DNA of 64,000 bases from an uncultured Rikenellaceae bacterium (GTDB lineage: Bacteria; Bacteroidota; Bacteroidia; Bacteroidales; Rikenellaceae): the NCBI GenBank assembly GCA_946486375.1, contig CAMLTW010000006.1, positions 113,520-177,519 on the forward strand, written 5' to 3'. The position numbers were made by a program, and so were the translations under genes. Under the pieces are notes generated by a model. It did no database searches and was not told the origin of the DNA. It worked only from the letters and a program-made list of their open reading frames with translations. Of the stretch, positions 58,155 to 64,000 are shown piece after piece. Every line of letters begins with the position of its first letter. The first letter of the stretch is position 1.

Positions 58155-59330
58155 ATGGAACGGAGGTTTAACCGATACGACGGCGGGAAAAGAACGGGGA
58201 GCCGGTTCTTTGCGGGCAGGGTGCGGGCGTGCGGGATGGCGGCCGTGCTGTTTTTCGTGTGCCTGCTGACCGCAGGGAAAACGGAAGCCCGGCAGGAGGA
58301 AGAGGGGAGGTCGCAGGTCAGGTATTCGGAAACCGCATGGGATTTCGGAAAGATCAACGAACTGGACGGGCCGGTCAGCCACGAGTTTACGTTTACCAAT
58401 ACGAGCAAAACCCCGTTCATCATCGATTTCATTGCCGTTTCCTGCGGCTGCACCACCCCGGAGTACAGCAAGGAACCCGTGCTGCCGGGCCGGACGGGGA
58501 AAATTAAGGTGACTTACGATCCGGCGGGCAGGCCCGGAACCTTCAACCGGAGCATCATCGTCACGAGCAACAACCGGAAGGATCAGGTTCGCCTGTACCT
58601 GAAAGGCGAGGTGGAAGGCAAACCGCGGACGCCGGAGGACGATTTCCCCGTGCTGCTGGCCGACGGGCTGCGGGCCACTTCCAATACCTTGTTATTCGGC
58701 TATATGCCGCGAGGAAAGAAGAAAACGCAAACCGTGGACATCTACAACGGAGGCACGAAGGCCGTCCGGGTGGGAGCGAAGGTGAAAAATGCCGAAGCGG
58801 CGGGCTGGACGTCGGTGTCGGTGTCGCCCGAAGTGTTGCAGCCCAAAGGGCGGGGACAGATTACGTTTACGTACGACCTGTCGAAAGCGGACGTGTGGGG
58901 GCTTTGGGCCGTGCCTTTCGCGGTGACGGCGGACGGAAAAGAGGCGGGAAGGCCGCTGACCGCCTATGCGACGGTGACAGAGGACTTTTCCGGCTGGAAC
59001 GATCGGCAGCGCCGGGAGACGCCCCGGGCGCATCTGTCTTCCCAGTTCCATCATTTCGGAGGGGTGGACAAGGACGAAAATCTGGTTTACGATGTCCGGA
59101 TCACCAATGGGGGAGTGAGAGACCTGATCGTCCGGCACATCAGGACGAGCGACCGAAGCGTCACCTACTCCATCGGCAAGACCGTGCTGGCTTCGGGAGA
59201 GAGCACGACGCTGCGGATTGTGATGAAGGCCCTTCCCCGTTCAGGCCGGATGAGCGAAAGCGTGACGATAATCCTGAACGAACCGGCCCGGCCGATGCGG
59301 GAAATCCGGCTGGCGGCCAACGTCCGGTAG
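58155..59330 (+). CDS. DUF1573 domain exported protein
   Basis: This is a 391-residue exported protein with a long basic leader and a hydrophobic segment (GMAAVLFFVCLLTAG). The first domain is DUF1573 (PF07610), an Ig-like fold: WDFGKINELDGPVSHEFTFTN, AVSCGCTTPEYSKEPVLPG and KIKVTYDPAGRPGTFNRSI. Two further Ig-like repeats follow (about 150-270 and 280-391). The function is unknown; DUF1573 proteins are abundant periplasmic or surface proteins in Bacteroidota. The ATG at 58155 is used because the promoter box sits immediately before the earlier ATG at 58137. Confidence 0.85.
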   Translation: MERRFNRYDGGKRTGSRFFAGRVRACGMAAVLFFVCLLTAGKTEARQEEEGRSQVRYSETAWDFGKINELDGPVSHEFTFTNTSKTPFIIDFIAVSCGCTTPEYSKEPVLPGRTGKIKVTYDPAGRPGTFNRSIIVTSNNRKDQVRLYLKGEVEGKPRTPEDDFPVLLADGLRATSNTLLFGYMPRGKKKTQTVDIYNGGTKAVRVGAKVKNAEAAGWTSVSVSPEVLQPKGRGQITFTYDLSKADVWGLWAVPFAVTADGKEAGRPLTAYATVTEDFSGWNDRQRRETPRAHLSSQFHHFGGVDKDENLVYDVRITNGGVRDLIVRHIRTSDRSVTYSIGKTVLASGESTTLRIVMKALPRSGRMSESVTIILNEPARPMREIRLAANVR

Positions 59331-59375
59331 GCGGGGAATGAAAACGGAAGAACTTTATAATCTTATACTGACCGA

Positions 59376-60260
59376 ATGTTTAGAATCGTCAAGAAGCGGG
59401 AACTGGCCGAGAACATCTGCCTGATGAACGTGGAGGCGCCGCGGGTGGCCCGTTCGGCCCGCCCGGGGCAGTTCGTGATCGTCCGGGTGGACGACCGGGG
59501 GGAACGGATTCCCCTGACCGTCTGTGATTACAACCGGGAGGAAGGATGGGTGACTATCGTGACGCAGGTGGTGGGACGTTCCACCCGGAAAATCTGCGCC
59601 CTGAACGAAGGGGACGGCTTCGCGGATTTCGTGGGGCCGTTGGGAAAACCTTCGGAATTCGTCTATGAAAACATTGACGAGCTTCGCAGCAAGCGAATCC
59701 TGTTTATTGCGGGAGGGGTGGGTACCGCGCCCGTTTATCCGCAGGTGAAATGGCTGAAGGAGCAGGGCGCTCATGCCGATGTCATCATCGGGGCCAAAAA
59801 CAAAAGTCTCCTGATCCTGACCGATGAAATGCGGCAGGCGGCGGAAAATCTTTACATCGCTACGGACGACGGCAGCGAAGGATTCAAGGGGCTGGTGACC
59901 GACTGTATGCGGGAGCTGATCGACCGGCAGGGGAAGAAGTACGACGTGGTGGTGGCTATCGGGCCGATGATCATGATGAAGTTCGTGGCCAAAACCACGC
60001 TGGAATACGGGATCAAGACCATCGTGAGCCTCAACAGCCTGATGGTGGACGGTACGGGGATGTGCGGCGCCTGCCGGGTGAGCGTGGGCGGCAAGACCTA
60101 TTTCACCTGCGTGGACGGCCCCGAATTCGACGCTCACCAGGTCGATTTCGACGAAGCGATGCGCCGGCAGGGCATGTACAAAACCATCGAAAGCCGGATC
60201 GAAAAAATGGAACGGGAAAAGGCCGAAGGGCATTCCTGCCGGATCGGTCTGGACAAATAA
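59376..60260 (+). CDS. nfnA: NADH-dependent reduced ferredoxin:NADP+ oxidoreductase, subunit A
   Basis: This is a 294-residue FNR-type subunit, also annotated as sulfide dehydrogenase beta or DHOD electron-transfer subunit. The FAD-binding barrel has GQFVIVRVDDRGERIPLTVCD. The NAD-binding part has LFIAGGVGTAPVYPQVKWL. The C-terminal [2Fe-2S] ligands lie in GTGMCGACRVSVGG and YFTCVDGP. With NfnB it bifurcates electrons between NADPH, NAD and ferredoxin. The two genes are 17 bases apart. Confidence 0.92.
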   Translation: MFRIVKKRELAENICLMNVEAPRVARSARPGQFVIVRVDDRGERIPLTVCDYNREEGWVTIVTQVVGRSTRKICALNEGDGFADFVGPLGKPSEFVYENIDELRSKRILFIAGGVGTAPVYPQVKWLKEQGAHADVIIGAKNKSLLILTDEMRQAAENLYIATDDGSEGFKGLVTDCMRELIDRQGKKYDVVVAIGPMIMMKFVAKTTLEYGIKTIVSLNSLMVDGTGMCGACRVSVGGKTYFTCVDGPEFDAHQVDFDEAMRRQGMYKTIESRIEKMEREKAEGHSCRIGLDK

Positions 60261-60277
60261 CGGAGGAGGAAGAAATC

Positions 60278-61696
60278 ATGGCGAACAAAATACCGCGCGT
60301 ACCCGTGCGCGAACAGGAGCCGCGGGTCAGGGCGACCAATTTCGAGGAAGTTTGTTACGGATACGACGAGGCGGAAGCCGTACTGGAAGCCACCCGCTGC
60401 CTGAACTGTAAAAAGCCGCGGTGCGTGGAACAGTGCCCCGTGTCGGTGAAGATTCCGCAGTTCATTCAGGCCGTGGCCGGACGTCGGTTCGACGAGGCGG
60501 CGCGGATCATTGCGCAGGACAGCCTGTTGCCTTCGGTTTGCGGCCGGGTGTGTCCGCAGGAAACCCAGTGCGAAGGGGCCTGCATCCTCGGCATGAAGGG
60601 CGAACCGGTGGCCATCGGGAAGCTGGAACGGTTCGTGGGCGACTGGGGACGGGAGAACGGCATCCGCCCGGCCGCCGTTCCGGAGAAAAACGGAATCAAG
60701 GTGGCCGTGATCGGAAGCGGCCCGGCCGGTTTGGCCTGTGCCGCCGATCTGGCGAAGATGGGATACACCGTCAAGATATTCGAGGCGCTGCACAAGGCGG
60801 GCGGCGTGTTGGAATACGGGATTCCGGAATTCCGCCTGCCCAAGTCCAGGGTGGTGGCCGCCGAAGTGGAAAACGTGAAAAGGCTCGGCGTGGAAATCGA
60901 AACCGACGTGGTGGTCGGACGGACAGTGACCGTCGACCAGTTGATGGACGAAGAAGGGTACGCCGCCGTTTTTATCGGTTCGGGAGCCGGACTGCCGCGG
61001 TTCATGAACATTCCGGGCGAGAACCTCAATGGAGTGGTGTCCGCCAACGAATTCCTGACGCGGGCCAACCTGATGAAGGCTTTCGACGGTGAATACGACA
61101 CGCCCATCTATGTGGGAAAACGGGTCGCCGTCGTGGGAGGCGGAAACGTGGCGATGGATGCGGTGCGGACGGCCGCCCGTCTGGGAGCCGAAGCGACGAT
61201 TGTCTACCGCCGTTCGGAAAAGGAACTGCCGGCACGGGTGGAAGAGGTGCATCACGCCAAGGAGGAAGGCATCGAGTTCCGAATGCTGACCAATCCGGTG
61301 GAAGTGCTGGGGGATGAAAACGGTTGGGTGCGGGGCCTGCGTTGCATCCGGATGGAGCTGGGCGAACCGGATGCTTCGGGACGCCGTTCCCCGGTGGAAG
61401 TGAAGGGGTCGGAATTCGACATCGAATGCGACGTGGTCATCATGGCGCTCGGCACTTCTCCGAATCCGCTCATTTCTTCGTCCACTGCCGGGCTGGAAAC
61501 CAATCGGCGCGGCTGTCTGGTGGCCGATGAACGAACCGGAGCGACGACCCGGCCGGGGATTTTCGCGGGCGGCGATGCCGTGACCGGTGCCGCGACCGTG
61601 ATCCTGGCCATGGGAGCCGGACGCCAGGCGGCCGGAGCGATCGACGCCTACATTCGGGAGAAAAACGGAATGGAGACTTCCGAAAGTTCGAGGTAA
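60278..61696 (+). CDS. nfnB: NfnB / glutamate-synthase-small-subunit-like NADPH oxidoreductase
   Basis: This is a 472-residue subunit. The N-terminal iron-sulphur ligands are in RCLNCKKPRCVEQCPVSV and CGRVCPQETQCEGACILG (two [4Fe-4S] clusters). The FAD site is VAVIGSGPAGLACAADLAK and the NADPH site VAVVGGGNVAMDAVRTAARL. The C-terminal FAD motif is GIFAGGDAVTGAATVILAMG. Alone it could be read as gltD, but the adjacent NfnA subunit and the absence of gltB support the Nfn transhydrogenase. It is preceded by a strong Shine-Dalgarno (GGAGGAGG). A 22-bp palindromic terminator follows. Confidence 0.92.
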   Translation: MANKIPRVPVREQEPRVRATNFEEVCYGYDEAEAVLEATRCLNCKKPRCVEQCPVSVKIPQFIQAVAGRRFDEAARIIAQDSLLPSVCGRVCPQETQCEGACILGMKGEPVAIGKLERFVGDWGRENGIRPAAVPEKNGIKVAVIGSGPAGLACAADLAKMGYTVKIFEALHKAGGVLEYGIPEFRLPKSRVVAAEVENVKRLGVEIETDVVVGRTVTVDQLMDEEGYAAVFIGSGAGLPRFMNIPGENLNGVVSANEFLTRANLMKAFDGEYDTPIYVGKRVAVVGGGNVAMDAVRTAARLGAEATIVYRRSEKELPARVEEVHHAKEEGIEFRMLTNPVEVLGDENGWVRGLRCIRMELGEPDASGRRSPVEVKGSEFDIECDVVIMALGTSPNPLISSSTAGLETNRRGCLVADERTGATTRPGIFAGGDAVTGAATVILAMGAGRQAAGAIDAYIREKNGMETSESSR

Positions 61697-61788
61697 GCGG
61701 CGGCAGGGACAAAAGGACGGAGGTTTCACGTTCGTCTGTGTTTCCCTTTCGTGTCGGGATCGAAAGACTTTTTACTTTTGATAGGACA

Positions 61789-61833
61789 AACCCGATCGGG
61801 GACGCAAACGACGTTTGCGTCCCCGATCGGGTT
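61789..61833. terminator. Perfect 22-bp palindromic terminator
   Basis: AACCCGATCGGGGACGCAAACG is exactly complementary to the 22 bases at 61812-61833, with a single A between. It separates convergent genes (nfnB and the lipoprotein at 61849) and is the longest perfect palindrome seen in the window. Confidence 0.85.
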
Positions 61834-61848
61834 AAAAGAGAACCGATT

Positions 61849-62463
61849 TTACCAGTTCATCGGATGCATTTTAAGATTCATATCCAAGAATCCTTCTCCC
61901 ATGAATTTTAAGGAGTTCGGCCCTAATATTTTGTACGCGAAGATTACCCCGTCGAAGTTTCCTGCCAGCGAATAGGAAAATATCCCGTACTTGGTTCTTT
62001 TGAGCTTTTCGGCTCGGATAACAGGCCTGAAGTAAGAGCGTTTTTTGGAGATGATCCGGATCAAAAAGGCATTGTCGTAGAGCAGGTAACCCTTGTAATC
62101 TCCCCAACGGTCGTCTCCCTCGGCGATGTTCACATCGTAACCGATATAAATCCATATATCCGTCTTACCTTTTTCCACAAATTTAACATTAATTACTCCT
62201 TTCTTTTTATTAAGATGGTACCTTAAGGAATCGACGTACCGAACGATTCCCTGTCTTAGTTCCGGAGCGAGTGCATCCCGGAAAACCTTCCACGAGCCGA
62301 TGGTATCGTTCAGATCGAGGTTGGCCATTCGGATGGAATCGCGACGATTGGTTTCTATTTCCAAACGTGCCAAATCTTCTTCTGTGTGCTTGTCGATTGA
62401 TTTTCGGAAGATAGAGCATCCGGCCAGCAAAAGCAAGAGTAAACAGCATGCTAATTTTTTCAT
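61849..62463 (-). CDS. Lipoprotein of unknown function (204 aa)
   Basis: This is a 204-residue lipoprotein (MKKLACCLLLLLLAGC, acylated Cys 16). After a charged helix (TEEDLARLEIETNRRDS) it has mixed strands, including VINVKFVEKGKTDIWIYIGY and NFDGVIFAYKILGP. No family is recognised. It is less GC-rich than the core genes. It lies directly downstream of an RHS-tip-like remnant and close to the RHS locus, so it may be an immunity protein for a lost or displaced toxin tip (inference). Confidence 0.7.
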   Translation of the reverse strand: MKKLACCLLLLLLAGCSIFRKSIDKHTEEDLARLEIETNRRDSIRMANLDLNDTIGSWKVFRDALAPELRQGIVRYVDSLRYHLNKKKGVINVKFVEKGKTDIWIYIGYDVNIAEGDDRWGDYKGYLLYDNAFLIRIISKKRSYFRPVIRAEKLKRTKYGIFSYSLAGNFDGVIFAYKILGPNSLKFMGEGFLDMNLKMHPMNW

Positions 62464-62475
62464 GTTTTTTCCTTT

Positions 62476-62600
62476 TTAGTACCGGCTCGGTGTCCCATAT
62501 CGAATCCGCTCTCCGGTGGGGACGAAATGAATGTAGTACGTAGCCCTCGAACCGTATTTGAGAACTTGGTCTTGGCCACCCCGGAAAGAACACTCTTTCC
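62476..62600 (-). pseudogene. Possible remnant of an RHS toxin tip
   Basis: In the frame ending at a TAA at 62476 the minus strand reads GSRATYYIHFVPTGERIRYG and then TPSRY, protein-like and without a plausible start codon. It lies 12 bases before the lipoprotein gene. It may be the orphaned C-terminal tip of an earlier RHS toxin, with the lipoprotein as its former immunity gene. The evidence is the protein-like composition and the position only. Confidence 0.35.
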
Positions 62601-62608
62601 GGGGTGGC
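62575..62608. terminator. Perfect 15-bp hairpin
   Basis: GCCACCCCGGAAAGA (62575-62589) is complementary to 62594-62608 with an ACAC loop. It lies 46 bases downstream of the small membrane protein gene ending at 62655 and probably ends that transcript, although the T tract is weak. Confidence 0.65.
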
Positions 62609-62654
62609 TTTCGGGTTATCCGCTACTTTTTGCAGTCGGATTAGTGCAATGCAT

Positions 62655-62855
62655 CTAATGCTGCCAGATGATTCCCAGTTTTTGTAAAAAAACCAAGAAG
62701 GATAGGATTGTGAAACTAACTCCAATAATTAGGCAGCTGAAACTCATTCCCGGAGGAGATTCTTCCTTGCTGAACCATTCTTTTCGGTGTTTAATGCCGG
62801 AATAGGTTGTTAGAATCCCGCTTATAAAAAACACGACTATTGCAAAAACTTCCAT
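62655..62855 (-). CDS. Small two-helix membrane protein, putative immunity protein copy 1 (66 aa)
   Basis: This 66-residue protein has two membrane helices (about 3-18 and 40-58) flanking a conserved hydrophilic loop KHRKEWFSKEESPPGM. It is clearly a paralogue of the 60-residue protein at 62986, which has RHRKEWFSKEDVPGV in the same place, and even the DNA of the loop is nearly identical. Each copy lies just downstream of an RHS C-terminal tip sequence. In polymorphic toxin systems small membrane proteins next to the toxin usually give immunity; here that is an inference from position and duplication. Confidence 0.75.
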   Translation of the reverse strand: MEVFAIVVFFISGILTTYSGIKHRKEWFSKEESPPGMSFSCLIIGVSFTILSFLVFLQKLGIIWQH

Positions 62856-62865
62856 ATTTTGTTAT

Positions 62866-62985
62866 TTATTTACGTTCGAGTATTACGGTTCCCTGGTCGA
62901 CCACAACTCCTGCAATGTTGAAAAAAACAGGTAGCATCAATTCTACTGATTGAAAATAGCTGTTAAATTCTAAATGACCTGATAG
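62866..62985 (-). pseudogene. Orphan RHS C-terminal tip remnant
   Basis: The frame ending at 62866 reads LPVFFNIAGVVVDQGTVILE followed by RK and TAA. It matches the last 20-odd residues of the RHS protein (YIFFNITGVVVDQGTVILE...). The final 36 bases (62866-62901) are identical to 63176-63211. The remnant continues in frame directly after the stop codon of the upstream small membrane protein and has no start codon. It is a duplicated fragment separating the two small membrane protein genes. Confidence 0.85.
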
Positions 62986-63168
62986 CTAAATGATATTTAA
63001 TTTTCGTAGTATAGACATAATAAAAAGAACGAAAAAACCTAATCCAGCAATTAAGCTACCGAATGTTACTCCGGGAACATCTTCTTTGCTGAACCATTCT
63101 TTTCGGTGTCTAATGCTATGCCATATCAGTAGCATTGCTGCTAAAAACATGATTATCGGTCCTGCCAT
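62986..63168 (-). CDS. Small two-helix membrane protein, putative immunity protein copy 2 (60 aa)
   Basis: This is a 60-residue paralogue of the protein at 62655. Its helices are at about 3-17 and 36-54, and its loop is IRHRKEWFSKEDVPGVTF. It begins seven bases after the RHS stop codon, the normal position of an immunity gene. The RHS tip itself is hydrophobic and Gly/Ala-rich, suggestive of a membrane-active toxin, and a small membrane-embedded immunity protein would fit that. Base composition is AT-rich compared with core genes. Confidence 0.78.
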   Translation of the reverse strand: MAGPIIMFLAAMLLIWHSIRHRKEWFSKEDVPGVTFGSLIAGLGFFVLFIMSILRKLNII

Positions 63169-63175
63169 ATCATTT

Positions 63176-64000
63176 TTATTTACGTTCGAGTATTACGGTT
63201 CCCTGGTCGACTACGACTCCTGTGATGTTGAAGAAGATGTAGGGTGTGGCCATAGCCGCCTGCGATATTCCTCCCAATTTAGCCCCTTTGTTTAATAACT
63301 TAGGAAAACCAACTCCAAATATTACTGTAGAAGCGGCAGAATACCAACTTGCTTTATAGTTTCCCTCATAAAAGTATGCTCCGGAGTTCAGAAAACCGCT
63401 TCCAATGCTCAAATAGTTCCCCACTTTCGCTACTATGCCTCCTATGGGTGCTCCGGATCCCGTAGCCATCATCGCGTACCCTACGGTCGATATGCCCAGC
63501 CCGGTATAGGAACCATAGGCGGCCAGACGGTGCAGTTTTCGGATGGCAGGGCTGGAATAGTAGTTGTCCGGATCGAAGGTTCCTTCCACAAAATCGCGCT
63601 GCATGGAATAGATCCGCTCCCTGGACTCGTCGTCCCATTCCCACCGTCCTTCAGTATTTTTGGTCACCTGAGCGGATTCGAGAAAGTAGTTCTGATCCCC
63701 CGAAGGGTAAATCATTCCTTTTCCACCGGGTTTGTCCGCACTCATCTCCCAGTCGAGGAAATCGTTCATGCTCTCCCTGCTCCAGGAGCCGTCTGCCCGG
63801 CTTCCCGAAAGGTAGTTCATAAAGCGGGTGATATCCACCTCGTCCTCGGTGCGGTACCGTCCGTTTTCGTAGCTCCACAAACCATCGGGATCGATGAACA
63901 GGCTGGGGTTGTTCTTGCAGTAAAGGTAAGGATTGGTTTCCTGATGCAATGGGTCTTGCGTTGTCCATCTTCCCAGGGCAGGGTCATAGGTTCTTTGTCC
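63176..64000 (-). CDS. RHS repeat-associated core domain protein, C-terminal part
   Basis: The gene is cut by the window edge; 274 codons and the stop are visible. The sequence starts GQRTYDPALGRWTTQDPLHQ and continues ETNPYLYCKNNPSLFIDPDG, the hallmark RHS core boundary, after which the variable toxic tip begins. The tip (about 225 residues) has a polar first half (EDEVDITRFMNYLSGSRADG, RRERIYSM-like region) and a hydrophobic Gly/Ala-rich second half (STVGYAMMATGSGAPIGGIV, KASWYSAASTVIFGVGFP, AMATPYIFFNITGVVVDQG), which could insert in membranes. RHS proteins are contact- or T6SS-delivered polymorphic toxins. No known toxin family is recognised. Confidence 0.88.
   Translation of the reverse strand, partial: GQRTYDPALGRWTTQDPLHQETNPYLYCKNNPSLFIDPDGLWSYENGRYRTEDEVDITRFMNYLSGSRADGSWSRESMNDFLDWEMSADKPGGKGMIYPSGDQNYFLESAQVTKNTEGRWEWDDESRERIYSMQRDFVEGTFDPDNYYSSPAIRKLHRLAAYGSYTGLGISTVGYAMMATGSGAPIGGIVAKVGNYLSIGSGFLNSGAYFYEGNYKASWYSAASTVIFGVGFPKLLNKGAKLGGISQAAMATPYIFFNITGVVVDQGTVILERK

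Noticed and set aside
60278..61696. Calling this gene gltD (glutamate synthase small subunit)
   Set aside because: No gltB is adjacent and an NfnA-type subunit lies directly upstream, so NfnB is the better call, although the folds are the same.

Overview
The window is a piece of a Bacteroidota (Bacteroidales) chromosome, most probably a GC-rich gut lineage such as the Alistipes/Rikenellaceae group; the phylum is well supported and the genus is an inference. The evidence is the Bacteroidota promoter signature (a -7 box of the form TAnnTTTG, often TATCTTTG, sometimes with TTTG 19 bases upstream) in front of many genes, a SusD-family gene end, LruC-domain and DUF1573 proteins, the DUF2023-flavodoxin pair, and the rsfS-ftsH-cdsA-psd cluster. 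Most genes are GC-rich and closely packed. One island (about 24.1-26.2 kb) is strikingly AT-rich.

Layout. 1-3.5 kb: end of a SusD-type nutrient-uptake lipoprotein, two small stress proteins, a flavodoxin pair and a Ca2+/cation antiporter. 3.5-8.7 kb: a leftward run of envelope genes (unknown small proteins, two different L,D-transpeptidases, a large LruC-domain lipoprotein). 8.9-13.1 kb: a proofreading-type exonuclease, a YgbA-like protein, an MNT-HEPN protein and a pectate lyase. 13.3-16.4 kb: a leftward cluster of nitronate monooxygenase, RhlE helicase, cold-shock-domain protein and RRM protein, three of them RNA-remodelling factors.

17.2-28.4 kb is the accessory part. It is bracketed by two tRNA-Ser genes (CGA and GCT), each followed by related, modular, terminator-bearing repeats that look like accumulated integration scars. 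Between them lie tRNA-Thr, several orphan genes, an SDR oxidoreductase, an uncharacterised 443-residue protein, a DUF4396 membrane protein, the AT-rich two-gene island (winged-helix-like/DUF488 fusion plus an unknown partner) and a degenerate relative of the MNT-HEPN protein.

28.4-61.7 kb is mostly core metabolism and cell-envelope biology: prs, engB, an acyl-CoA thioesterase, coaD-lpxD-ruvC, a pectinesterase lipoprotein, a leftward operon with an isopropylmalate-synthase-like enzyme and a NarL-type two-component system, an ABC exporter with galE, manA with a dCMP deaminase, ybaK-mutY, an Hsp20 with a large Gln/Ser/Gly insertion, asnA, a CPBP protease, a periplasmic folding and LPS-transport set (two SurA-like proteins and an LptA/OstA-like protein), rsfS-ftsH-cdsA-psd, a DUF1573 protein and the two-subunit NfnAB transhydrogenase.

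61.8-64.0 kb is a leftward polymorphic-toxin locus: the C-terminal part of an RHS protein running off the window edge, two paralogous small membrane proteins separated by a duplicated remnant of the RHS tip, and a lipoprotein. The tandem 'tip plus small membrane protein' arrangement suggests a toxin-tip/immunity cassette array. Together with the tRNA-Ser repeat modules and the AT-rich DUF488 island, it is the most interesting accessory content here.
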